Shown: positions 8,981 to 15,666 of the stretch, in pieces | Layout of the letters: each line of letters starts with the position of its first letter | Position numbering within the stretch: position 1 is the first letter of the stretch | NCBI RefSeq assembly: GCF_014384765.1 | Contig: NZ_JACRSP010000005.1 | Span: forward strand, 131,027-195,026 | Reading direction: 5' to 3' | Length of the DNA: 64,000 nucleotides | From: Feifania hominis | GTDB taxonomy: Bacteria > Bacillota > Clostridia > Oscillospirales > Feifaniaceae | Made by a program: the position numbers and the translations under genes | Notes under the pieces: model-generated | Told to the model about the DNA's origin: nothing | What the model saw: the letters and a program-made list of their open reading frames with translations, nothing else | Databases searched by the model: none

Positions 8981-9409
8981 ATGCAGATCATTGACAGGCT
9001 TTTGGAAGCACCGTGTTACATCATGGATTTTCTTCCTCGACAGACTCCAAAGGATGGGAGCGGACAATTTTTTAAAGTAGAAAACTATTTGCTCAACCAT
9101 TACGGGCGCTATGGGTTGAGAGAAAGATACACTCGTGTTATTTTGAAAGCAATGTGCTATTATCCAGTATCCGTTCATTGGGGCGGATGGATTGAACAGC
9201 CTTTGCCTGACCAGATGGCGGAAATCATTGACACCATTATGGAAAATCATTCAGGCGATATGAATATGCTATTCACAAGTAAAAATGCCCTGCTTCAATT
9301 TGGATGGGATTGCCTGAATATAAGCATTTATAATCCAGACGAAGAAATGTGTATCCTGTTTGAGCGAATCGCTGCCTCAGAGGGATTGTTTTGGCGAAAA
9401 TCAGAATAA
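8981..9409 (+). CDS. Hypothetical protein, 142 residues
   Basis: I do not recognise this family. The protein is soluble, rich in aromatic residues and mildly acidic (MEIDTIMEN- and NPDEEMC-like stretches), with no signal peptide or membrane segment. I chose the ATG at 8981 because AAAGGGGTG precedes it by about eight bases; TTG at 8939 and ATG at 8954 are in frame but lack a ribosome site. It is A/T-rich compared with the core genes and lies between a DUF1801 gene and a terminator. Size and isolation are compatible with an accessory or immunity-like protein, but nothing proves this. Confidence 0.6.
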   Translation: MQIIDRLLEAPCYIMDFLPRQTPKDGSGQFFKVENYLLNHYGRYGLRERYTRVILKAMCYYPVSVHWGGWIEQPLPDQMAEIIDTIMENHSGDMNMLFTSKNALLQFGWDCLNISIYNPDEEMCILFERIAASEGLFWRKSE

Positions 9410-9449
9410 GCTGGTGAATCTGCCACTAAACCGGCACGTACAGCCCAGA

Positions 9450-9482
9450 GGAGCAAGGTTGACATATGCCTTGCTCCTTTTC
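9450..9482 (+). terminator. Terminator after the 142-residue orphan
   Basis: GGAGCAAGG (9450-9458) pairs with CCTTGCTCC (9469-9477), followed by TTTTCC. Confidence 0.75.
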
Positions 9483-9722
9483 CTGCGCCAATGTTGATCT
9501 GGCAGAGTTTTTTCCGTGCGGCTTCGGGTTGACATAGGAGCGTTCCATCATAAAAAATGGCTGCAGACTAAACAGTCGGCCGCATAGGGCGTGCCCTCTG
9601 ACAGAGACTGCATTTTATGAAACTTCGCTTTGCCGGTGTAAAAATCCTGCGTGCAGCAGCAGCGTCGGGTCCATGCCGCTGCCGGAGAGAGCGGCGCCGG
9701 TCCGGCGCGGGCCGCGCAGCCG
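9483..9722. other. Intergenic stretch without recognisable gene
   Basis: About 240 bases between the orphan's terminator and the end of the DUF2812 gene. I see a GC-rich dyad near 9690-9720 that could terminate the DUF2812 transcript but no T tract, no RNA gene and no credible ORF. Confidence 0.5.
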
Positions 9723-10946
9723 TCAGTCCATGATGCTGTCTGCCACGAGCTGCGCCCACTGCTCGAGCGCAAGAGAGCTGCCGCCGGACTGATAGAAGAG
9801 CACATGCACAACGACGCAGCCGTCCTGTATCACAACCGTCGGAAAGTGCAGCCCGGTGTAGTAGGCCGTCGCATAGTCCGCGCCGAGATCGAGCGGGCCG
9901 ATCAGCTCAAAGCCCTTTTCGCGGCTGTCAATGCGGCGGTACTCGTGCGCGAGCCGCCGGGCGAGCCAGGGGCTCGCCGCCTCGTGGTAGTCGACATAGA
10001 GCCCGCCGTCCAGCAGAACGCTGCCGTCTGCGCCGGTGATCTGCGCGTGCTCGCCGTAGTCGAAATTGCGCGGGGCGAGCAGATCCGACCACTCCTTGAC
10101 GCAGTTGAAGTTGAGACTCATGCCGCGCATGGTCATACGGTAGCCGACGCCGTCGGGGCCGGCAAAATCACGCAGGGTGGCAAAGGGAAACTCGCCCGCA
10201 TAGTCCTCGAGCGGAATTTTATCCCCATTCATGACGTCGACGCTCCACCCGCGCAGCAGAAGAGCGGCAAACAGAACAATCAGCGCGAGCTGCAGCGCGT
10301 TTTTTGCATGGTAGCGGCCGGCTCTCTTCGGGCGGCTGTCTGCCGTCTCCCAGCCGCCGCTTCGAAGCTTCTTCTGCAGCCGGCGAAGAGAGAGAAAGGC
10401 CGCCAGGGAATCGGCGAACATCCACACGGCGAGCAGTGCCCCCAGAAGAAAAAACCAGGTTTTCACATTGATCATGGTGAGAAACAGCCCGCCGCGCAGC
10501 ATGAGAAGCGGATAGACGATCAGCCAGAACAGAATCGAGAGAACCGAGCCCGCCTGGCGCTTTTTCACGCTCTCCAACGCCAGCGCCTGCACCAGGGGAT
10601 CGGTGTTCAGCTCCCGCGCGCCGGGCTCAAACGTGCGGTAGATGTAAAAGCCCCCGCGCCGCGCCACATAGCTCCAGGCGTATTTCTCGCCCAGCTCCAC
10701 CGCCTGCAAGTCCGGCTCGCCGCCGTCGTCCGCCCACATGCTCGTGCTCTTCTGGGCGGCCTCGAGGCGGTATCGAGCGGGGCGGGGCTCGCCGCACTCA
10801 AAGACCGCCACACCGGCGAAAAAGCCATCCCGGGCCAGAAAGAACCCGCGGCCCGCCATGTCACAAAGCCAGCTCTCCATGCCCTCGACATCATAGGCGG
10901 GGCAGGGGGGCAGGCAGTATTTTCGCCGTCTCTTCTCGTCTGCCAT
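9723..10946 (-). CDS. DUF2812 domain membrane protein
   Basis: A 407-residue protein. The N-terminal half matches DUF2812 (YDVEGMESWLCDMAGRGFFL, then a Trp-rich region), followed by two membrane segments near residues 160-215 (ILFWLIVYPLLMLRG, WFFLLGALLAVWMFADSLAAF), a basic stretch, another hydrophobic segment (LALIVLFAALLLRGW) and an extracellular C-terminal region of about 170 residues. The start at 10946 has GGAGGG and lies two bases after the PadR stop. PadR-DUF2812 pairs are common in Firmicutes, where PadR represses the pair; the membrane protein's job is not known. Confidence 0.88.
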   Translation of the reverse strand: MADEKRRRKYCLPPCPAYDVEGMESWLCDMAGRGFFLARDGFFAGVAVFECGEPRPARYRLEAAQKSTSMWADDGGEPDLQAVELGEKYAWSYVARRGGFYIYRTFEPGARELNTDPLVQALALESVKKRQAGSVLSILFWLIVYPLLMLRGGLFLTMINVKTWFFLLGALLAVWMFADSLAAFLSLRRLQKKLRSGGWETADSRPKRAGRYHAKNALQLALIVLFAALLLRGWSVDVMNGDKIPLEDYAGEFPFATLRDFAGPDGVGYRMTMRGMSLNFNCVKEWSDLLAPRNFDYGEHAQITGADGSVLLDGGLYVDYHEAASPWLARRLAHEYRRIDSREKGFELIGPLDLGADYATAYYTGLHFPTVVIQDGCVVVHVLFYQSGGSSLALEQWAQLVADSIMD

Positions 10947-10948
10947 CT

Positions 10949-11269
10949 TCAACCCTCCGACAGGCCGGCAGCCTCGGCGTCGGCAACACACTGCCGCAGA
11001 CGCGCGAGCTCCTCGCGGTAGGCCGCCGCGCCTTTCTGTGTGATGCAATAGGTGCGCCGCCTGCCGTCGACCTCAATTTCCCGAATGTATTTTTCCCGCT
11101 CGAATTTGGCGAGAATGGTGTACAGCGTCGCCGGCCCGATTTTGAGCCGGCCGCCGGTGTGCCGGTCGATGTAATCGGCAACATCCGTTCCGCACATGTC
11201 GTGCTGGCGAAAGGCCATGAGCACATAGAACATGGATTCCGTGAGCACTTCCATCGCCCTGCGCGGCAT
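10949..11269 (-). CDS. PadR family transcriptional repressor
   Basis: A 106-residue winged-helix regulator of the short PadR-s2 type. Visible features are a DNA-binding wing region (GGRLKIGPATLYTILAKFER), a beta wing (IREIEVDGRRRTYCITQKG) and a C-terminal dimerisation helix. It is the first gene of a two-gene operon with the DUF2812 protein. Its promoter is overlapped by repeated ATATC/GATAT dyads, the usual arrangement for autoregulation by PadR proteins. Confidence 0.9.
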   Translation of the reverse strand: MPRRAMEVLTESMFYVLMAFRQHDMCGTDVADYIDRHTGGRLKIGPATLYTILAKFEREKYIREIEVDGRRRTYCITQKGAAAYREELARLRQCVADAEAAGLSEG

Positions 11270-11288
11270 GGGAATCCCCCCTGTAGGT

Positions 11289-11346
11289 GATATCGTATTA
11301 TGATATCATTTTATGATATTATAAACCAAAAGGTGTGTCCTGTCAA
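11289..11346 (-). promoter_or_regulatory. PadR operon promoter with ATATC dyad operator
   Basis: On the minus strand the -35 is TTGACA (11341-11346) and the -10 is TATAAT (11318-11323), spacer 17, both perfect. Just downstream, GATATC and GATATCATA-type dyads repeat across 11289-11320 and overlap the -10, fitting a PadR-family operator. Confidence 0.82.
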
Positions 11347-11430
11347 GCCGCCGCCGAAGACGGCCGCGCAAAGCGGGCGTCGGTGGGCTTCCAGGGCGAC
11401 AAGAACAGCAAATGACAAACTGTCGTTTCA

Positions 11431-11458
11431 AAAGCGCCCCCGGGAGGGAGCTTTTTTT
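11431..11458 (+). terminator. Terminator-like hairpin before the recombinase gene
   Basis: AAAGC plus C-rich arm (11431-11441) opposite a G-rich arm plus GCTTT, with a T7 run ending at 11458. It would stop rightward transcription entering the recombinase region; the transcript it serves is not obvious. Confidence 0.5.
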
Positions 11459-11541
11459 ATCTGTTCGTCAAACAGGGTAAGACAGGTGTAAGATACAGCC
11501 GGATGGCAAACACTAGGGAAAAAGAGAAACGGAGGGCCCTT

Positions 11542-12384
11542 ATGAACCAAAAGGAATATCCGCCCGAGGTGCAGAGCTTTCTCGAGCATTTGCGCGCCAT
11601 GGAGCGCAGCGAGAGCACCATTGAAAAGTACCGCAGAGACATTCAACTGTTTTACCAGCATCTGCCGCAGGGCGGGCAGATCACGAGAGAAGCCACTGCC
11701 GCGTTCAAGAGCGCGCTCTGCGCGCACCGGGCAGCTGCCACCGTAAACTCCATGCTGGTGGCGCTCAACGGCTATCTCACCTACATCGGCAGACCCGATT
11801 GTCGGGTGAAGCTGCTGCGGCGCCAGCGCAGACTCTTTCGCGAACAGAGCCGGGAACTGACGCGCGGGGAGTACGAGCGGCTGCTCGCAGCGGCCGCCCA
11901 TGCCGGGCGCGAGAGGCTCGGGCTTTTGCTGCAGGCCATCTGCGCCACAGGCGTGCGCGTGGGCGAGGTGAAGTATCTCACGGTGGAAGCTGCGCGCGCC
12001 GGAAAGGCTGAGATTGCGCTCAAGGGCAAGGTGCGCACCATTTTGCTGCCCGGCAAGCTCTCGCGCAAGCTTCTGCGGTATGCCGCGGGACAAAAAATCG
12101 CCTCGGGCGAGATCTTTCTCACCCGAGGCGGTCGAAGTCTTTCCCGCAAGCTGATCTGGGCCGAGATGAAGCGCCTGTGCAGCCGTGCGGGGGTGGAGCC
12201 GTCCAAGGTATTTCCGCACAACCTGCGCCATCTGTTCGCGCGCTGTTTCTACCAGTCCTGCCGCGACATCGTCCGGCTCGCGGATGTACTGGGTCACTCC
12301 AGCGTGGAGACCACGCGCATCTACCTTGTCTCAACCGGTGCGGAGCACGAGAGAACGCTCGACCGGCTCAGACTGATCTCATAG
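11542..12384 (+). CDS. Tyrosine recombinase (site-specific integrase/invertase)
   Basis: A 280-residue lambda-integrase-fold recombinase. The N-terminal SAM-like core-binding domain is FLEHLRAMERSESTIEKYRRD. Catalytic residues of the C-terminal domain are all visible: Arg in CATGVRVGEV, Lys in the beta-hairpin GKVRTI, His-x-x-Arg in HNLRHLFARC, His in LGHSS and nucleophile Tyr in TRIYL. I chose the ATG at 11542, preceded by GGAGGG; an ATG 13 codons earlier lacks a ribosome site. Its stop codon TAG (12382-12384) lies inside the left recombination-site-like repeat of the adjacent invertible segment. Position and short length suggest a dedicated invertase rather than XerC/D. Intactness and location make it the likely driver of the inversion. 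Confidence 0.92.
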   Translation: MNQKEYPPEVQSFLEHLRAMERSESTIEKYRRDIQLFYQHLPQGGQITREATAAFKSALCAHRAAATVNSMLVALNGYLTYIGRPDCRVKLLRRQRRLFREQSRELTRGEYERLLAAAAHAGRERLGLLLQAICATGVRVGEVKYLTVEAARAGKAEIALKGKVRTILLPGKLSRKLLRYAAGQKIASGEIFLTRGGRSLSRKLIWAEMKRLCSRAGVEPSKVFPHNLRHLFARCFYQSCRDIVRLADVLGHSSVETTRIYLVSTGAEHERTLDRLRLIS

Positions 12385-12410
12385 ACAAAATCAGAATTTT
12401 GTCCACTTCC
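12384..12410 (+). repeat. Left 27-bp inverted repeat of the invertible segment
   Basis: Perfect inverse match, over 27 bases, to 12618-12644. Within it the inner arm ATTTTGTCCAC (12396-12406) mirrors the outer arm ATAGACAAAAT (12381-12391, two mismatches) around the 4-base centre CAGA, the layout of a tyrosine-recombinase core site. It begins on the last base of the recombinase stop codon. Confidence 0.93.
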
Positions 12411-12415
12411 ATAGC

Positions 12416-12444
12416 AGAATACATAGAAAATCCATTTTTGTGAC
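12416..12444 (-). promoter_or_regulatory. Leftward candidate promoter B inside the invertible segment
   Basis: On the minus strand GTCACA (12439-12444) and TATTCT (12416-12421), spacer 17; each hexamer matches consensus at four positions. It would drive the SLH gene only after inversion. Confidence 0.4.
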
Positions 12445-12450
12445 ACCTCT

Positions 12451-12479
12451 AGATTACCATGATTTCCCCTCGAATTCAA
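12451..12479 (-). promoter_or_regulatory. Leftward candidate promoter A inside the invertible segment
   Basis: On the minus strand TTGAAT (12474-12479), spacer 17, and TAATCT (12451-12456) preceded by an extended -10 TGG. It points away from the SLH gene in the present orientation and toward it after inversion. Confidence 0.5.
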
Positions 12480-12503
12480 TCATTTTTGTGTTTGGAACGC
12501 AGG

Positions 12504-12556
12504 AAACCAGGCCGACGAATCGCTTGAATCTTCATCGGTCTGGTTTTGTTGTTTTT
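12504..12556 (+). terminator. Rightward terminator 1 inside the invertible segment
   Basis: A 12-bp stem (12504-12515 with 12535-12546, one G-T pair) followed by TTGTTGTTTTT. The opposite strand has no T run after the stem, so it works only rightward, that is toward the SLH gene as drawn. Confidence 0.75.
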
Positions 12557-12591
12557 CAGCGGCTCTTTTTGGCGGAACCGCTGTTTTTTTT
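12557..12591 (+). terminator. Rightward terminator 2 inside the invertible segment
   Basis: CAGCGG (12557-12562) pairs with CCGCTG (12578-12583), followed by eight T (12584-12591). Confidence 0.65.
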
Positions 12592-12617
12592 CGCGTTTTT
12601 TACGCGATGCCCAGCGG

Positions 12618-12644
12618 GGAAGTGGACAAAATTCTGATTTTGTC
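12618..12644 (-). repeat. Right 27-bp inverted repeat of the invertible segment
   Basis: Inverse copy of 12384-12410. Here the internal dyad is perfect: GTGGACAAAAT (12622-12632), centre TCTG (12633-12636), and its inverse ATTTTGTCCAC (12637-12647), giving 11-bp arms. Confidence 0.93.
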
Positions 12645-12724
12645 CACCCCTGAATCCGAGGGAGGAGTGATGCGGCACTCACTGTGACAGACGACCCCAA
12701 AAGACTAAGAGGAGGAAATGCAAC

Positions 12725-14575
12725 ATGAGTACAAGATGCAAAAAGTGGCTTGCCTGCGCGCTTGCGGTGGGTATGCTCCTCGCGGCACTGCCGGCGACGG
12801 CCCTCGCCGCCGCGAGTGAAATCACCGGCGTGAGCGTGGTGGACGGGGACGACGGCTACACCGAGGTGGAAACCCCCGTGCCGGGCCAGAAGCTGACGGC
12901 AAACATCCAGACTGACGACGGCGTGATCGGCGCCTACCCGCGCGATGAGAGAGCGAGCTACAAATGGTACTACGAGGACAGCAGCGATACCGTGCTCGGC
13001 ACAGAGCCGACCTACACGGTCACCGGCGACAACGCCGACAGAACTCTCTGCGTCGAGGTCAACGTGGAGGGCCTCACAGGCGGCCCGCAGACCTGGAAGG
13101 CGACCGCCGCCGTGCCGAAGCCCACGGTTGACAGCGTGAGCGTGGTGGACGGAGACGACGGCTACACCCCGGTGGAAACCCCTGCGCCGGGCCAGAAGCT
13201 GACGGCAAACATCGTCACGAGCGTGGGCGTGATCGGCTCCTACCCGCGCCATGAAAAGGCCCACTACAAATGGTACTACAAGGACAGCAGCGACACCGTG
13301 CTCGGCACGGAGCCGACCTACACCGTCACCGGCGACAACGCCGACCGGACTCTCTGTGTGGATGTGAGCGTGGACGGCTACGAGGGGACAAAGACCTGGG
13401 AGGCAACCGCCGCCGTGCCGAAACCCACAGTCGACAGTGTAAACGTGGTGGACGGAGACGACGGCTACACCCCGGTGACCGTCCCCGTCGCCGGTCAGAA
13501 GCTGACGGCAAACATCGTCACAAGCGTGGGTGAGATCGGGTCCTATCCGCGCCATGAAAAAGCACACTACACCTGGCACTACGAGGGCAGCGACGCGGTG
13601 CTCGGCACCGAGCCCGTCTTCACGGTCACACAGGACAACCTCGCACAGGTGCTCTGCGTGGATGTGAGCATCGAGGGCTATGAGGGCACAGCGAGCTGGA
13701 CGGCCGCAGGCGCCGTAGAGGAACCCGCCGTGACCCCGCCCTCCGGCGGCGGTGGCGGCACCATTGTCGCGCCCTATGCGATCACCGTTGACAAGAGCGA
13801 GCACGGAACCGTGACGGCGAGCTCTCCGAGCGCTGTCACAGGCACCACCGTCACCCTGACGGTCACGCCTGATCAGGGCTACTTCCTCAAGAGCATCAGC
13901 GCCGTAGACGGGGCGGGAACCACCCTGTCGCTGACCGAGCTCGACGGCGGTAAATACACCTTTACCATGCCCGGCAGCGCCGTCACCGTCAAAGCGGTCT
14001 TTGCGCCGGACGGCAGCGCAACCGGTCTGCCCTTTGCCGACGTCCGAGAAAACGACTGGTATCTCGGCGCGGTGCGCTACGTCTACGAGGCGGGTATGAT
14101 GAACGGTGTCGCCGCTGACGCCTTTGCCCCCAACGCGACGCTGACCCGCGGCATGATTGCCCAGGTGCTTTACAACCTCGAGAGCAGGCCGGCAGTCACC
14201 GGCTCCGCCTTTGACGATGTGGCCGCGGGCGCCTGGTATGCGAGCGCGGTCAACTGGGCCGCCTCGAAGCAAATCGTGGGCGGCTACGGCGGCGGTCTCT
14301 TCGGCCCCGAGGACAGCATCACCCGCGAGCAGATGGCGGCAACGCTGCTGCGCTATGCCGGATACAAGGGCTATGATGTGAGCCAGAGAGGCGATCTGTC
14401 GGCCTTTGCCGACGGCGCAGAGACCTCCGCCTGGGCGGTTGAGTCGATGCAGTGGGCCGTCGGTACGGGACTTCTCTCCGGCAGGGAAAACGCCGTACTC
14501 GATCCGACCGGCACAGCCACCCGCGCCGAGGTGGCGCAGATTCTCATGAACTTCTGTGAGAAAATCGCAAAGTGA
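12725..14575 (+). CDS. SLH-domain surface protein with three tandem repeats
   Basis: A 616-residue exported protein. A signal peptide (CKKWLACALAVGMLLAALP, cleavage near ALAA) precedes three similar repeats of about 101 residues (each with VVDGDDGYT, GQKLTANI, WYY or WHY, and VLGTEP), a Gly-rich linker, a beta-rich bacterial-repeat domain (ITVDKSEHGTVTASSPSAV) and three S-layer homology domains (LPFADVRENDWYLGAVRYVY; FDDVAAGAWYASAVNWA; LSAFADGAETSAWAVESMQW) that bind pyruvylated wall polymer. The repeats look like Ig-like or adhesin modules; their ligand is unknown. AGGAGG precedes the ATG. There is no promoter of its own between the invertible segment and the gene, so expression probably depends on segment orientation. 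Confidence 0.93.
   Translation: MSTRCKKWLACALAVGMLLAALPATALAAASEITGVSVVDGDDGYTEVETPVPGQKLTANIQTDDGVIGAYPRDERASYKWYYEDSSDTVLGTEPTYTVTGDNADRTLCVEVNVEGLTGGPQTWKATAAVPKPTVDSVSVVDGDDGYTPVETPAPGQKLTANIVTSVGVIGSYPRHEKAHYKWYYKDSSDTVLGTEPTYTVTGDNADRTLCVDVSVDGYEGTKTWEATAAVPKPTVDSVNVVDGDDGYTPVTVPVAGQKLTANIVTSVGEIGSYPRHEKAHYTWHYEGSDAVLGTEPVFTVTQDNLAQVLCVDVSIEGYEGTASWTAAGAVEEPAVTPPSGGGGGTIVAPYAITVDKSEHGTVTASSPSAVTGTTVTLTVTPDQGYFLKSISAVDGAGTTLSLTELDGGKYTFTMPGSAVTVKAVFAPDGSATGLPFADVRENDWYLGAVRYVYEAGMMNGVAADAFAPNATLTRGMIAQVLYNLESRPAVTGSAFDDVAAGAWYASAVNWAASKQIVGGYGGGLFGPEDSITREQMAATLLRYAGYKGYDVSQRGDLSAFADGAETSAWAVESMQWAVGTGLLSGRENAVLDPTGTATRAEVAQILMNFCEKIAK
12830..13725 (+). repeat. Three direct repeats of about 303-306 bp in the SLH gene
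   Basis: Units start near 12830, 13136 and 13439 (periods 306 and 303). They are highly similar at DNA level, for example the GTGGACGG-GACGACGGCTACACC block, so unit number may vary by recombination. Confidence 0.85.
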
Positions 14576-14587
14576 CCACTCTCTAAT

Positions 14588-14622
14588 AGAGGGGCGCTCC
14601 CACGGGAGCGCCCCTCTTTTTT
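14588..14622 (+). terminator. Terminator after the SLH gene
   Basis: A 13-bp perfect G/C-rich stem (14588-14600 with 14605-14617) around CACG, then a T run. Confidence 0.92.
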
Positions 14623-14764
14623 GCCAGCGGCGGGTGTCCGCACGGGTATTTTTTATACAATTTCGGCCGTGTGACAAAAGTTTTGACACCGGCACGGTGC
14701 TGTCGATTGCAGGGCGGGATGCGCGGCGCTACACTGGAACCAGTGAGAAAAAGGAGTGTCGGTT

Positions 14765-15055
14765 ATGAAGAAAATCGGAAAAATCCTCATGGCGCTGGGC
14801 ACTGCCGCCGGGGCGGCGGGCGCTGTGGCGCTCGCGCGCGAGGCGCGGCGGACAAGGCAGGCAGAACAGGCTCTCGAGCAGATGCCGCTGCACCAGCTCA
14901 GAGAAAGATTTGCCGCGGTGCACCGGGAGCCCGGCCGCACGGTTATCACCATTCCCGACAGCATGCTTCTGGCCGATAAGCTGAGAGTCTGCGCGGGTGT
15001 TTTGAGAAAGCCGAAAGGGGGCGCCGGGGATGCGGAGAGTGGAAGCGAACTTTGA
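14765..15055 (+). CDS. Small protein with N-terminal membrane segment
   Basis: A 96-residue protein with an Ala/Gly-rich hydrophobic segment (ILMALGTAAGAAGAVALA, residues 7-24) followed by a basic helix (REARRTRQAEQALEQ) and a polar tail. I chose the ATG at 14765, preceded by AAGGAG; a GTG three codons earlier overlaps that site. The last 26 bases overlap the next gene, a membrane protein, implying translational coupling. No family recognised; YtxH-like small membrane proteins have a similar layout. Confidence 0.65.
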   Translation: MKKIGKILMALGTAAGAAGAVALAREARRTRQAEQALEQMPLHQLRERFAAVHREPGRTVITIPDSMLLADKLRVCAGVLRKPKGGAGDAESGSEL

Positions 15056-15623
15056 CTTCGCGCGTGAAATTGCCGCGCGGTGGAACAAAAAGCTCAAATC
15101 GGTGCGCATTGCGAGTTTTGTCATCAGCGTCCTGATGGTGGTCTGCGCCGTGCTGTGCATGGTCTTCCCCGTGCAGTCGGTAGTCGTGGCCGAGATACTC
15201 GCCGCCGTTGTCATCATCGCGCTGGGCGTCTATGAGTGCGTCGACTACTTCTGCGCACCCGCCTATCTGCGCGAGGCCGGTGTGCTCGTCAGCGGCATTC
15301 TCAACGCCGTGCTCGGCGTCATGCTGCTCTGCTCCCCGAGGGGGGCTGCCATTTCGAGCTTTGCGTTTCTCTTCGGCGTTGTGATGATGGTGCTCGGCGT
15401 CGACAAGATCGCCCTCGCGGGCAAGCTGAGTTACTTTGCCGTCACCGGCTACGGCTGGGTGGTCGCAAGCGGCGTGCTGAACGTCCTGGGTGCGGTGGCT
15501 TTCTTCGTCGCCCCGTTTTTCTCGACACTGGTGCTGCACGCAGTGATCGCAGGCTATCTTCTCATCGACGGCGTGACGCTCTTCATTGAGGCGATCTCGA
15601 TGAAAGATCTGAAAATCCGCTGA
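15030..15623 (+). CDS. DUF308/HdeD-like integral membrane protein
   Basis: A 197-residue protein with about six predicted membrane helices in pairs (FVISVLMVVCAVLCMVFPV, VVAEILAAVVIIALGVYECV, LVSGILNAVLGVMLLCSP, FAFLFGVVMMVLGVDKIAL, VVASGVLNVLGAVAFFVAPF, LVLHAVIAGYLLIDGVTLF), the pattern of DUF308/HdeD proteins, which are linked to acid or envelope stress in some bacteria. It begins inside the end of the small upstream gene with AAAGGGGG before its ATG. Its substrate, if any, is not known. Confidence 0.82.
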   Translation: MRRVEANFDFAREIAARWNKKLKSVRIASFVISVLMVVCAVLCMVFPVQSVVVAEILAAVVIIALGVYECVDYFCAPAYLREAGVLVSGILNAVLGVMLLCSPRGAAISSFAFLFGVVMMVLGVDKIALAGKLSYFAVTGYGWVVASGVLNVLGAVAFFVAPFFSTLVLHAVIAGYLLIDGVTLFIEAISMKDLKIR

Positions 15624-15629
15624 ACATGA

Positions 15630-15662
15630 CAAAAGAGCGCGCCCCTTTTTGGGGCGCGCTCT
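15630..15662 (-). terminator. Terminator of the 4Fe-4S membrane protein gene
   Basis: A 12-bp perfect stem (15634-15645 with 15651-15662) with a five-base loop; the T tract is on the minus strand. It may also serve the converging DUF308 gene. Confidence 0.8.
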
Positions 15663-15666
15663 GCGT

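Larger units (their letters stand above)
12384..12644. mobile_element. Candidate invertible promoter segment (inverton), 261 bp
   Basis: The segment is bounded by perfect 27-bp inverted repeats and lies between a tyrosine recombinase gene and an SLH surface-protein gene. Its 207-bp interior holds two leftward promoter-like sequences close to the left repeat and two rightward terminators. No promoter-like sequence points toward the SLH gene in the orientation shown, and none occurs in the 80 bases between the right repeat and the SLH start codon. Inversion would place the promoters next to the SLH gene and turn the terminators away. I read the present orientation as OFF. The repeats are seen directly; inversion is inference from the known behaviour of such loci. 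Confidence 0.82.

Noticed and set aside
3856..9720. Search for a second copy of the tRNA-Leu 3' end as an attachment site
   Set aside because: I found no repeat of the last 20 or so tRNA bases in the following 6 kb, so an integrative element cannot be claimed.
11542..12384. Possibility that the recombinase is the housekeeping XerC or XerD
   Set aside because: It lies beside perfect inverted repeats and an SLH gene, and no dif-like site is seen; a local invertase is the simpler reading, though not proved.
12476..14695. Long minus-strand frame of 739 codons opposite the SLH gene
   Set aside because: Mirror of the repetitive, G/C-rich SLH gene; the predicted protein has no recognisable domain and would run through terminators.
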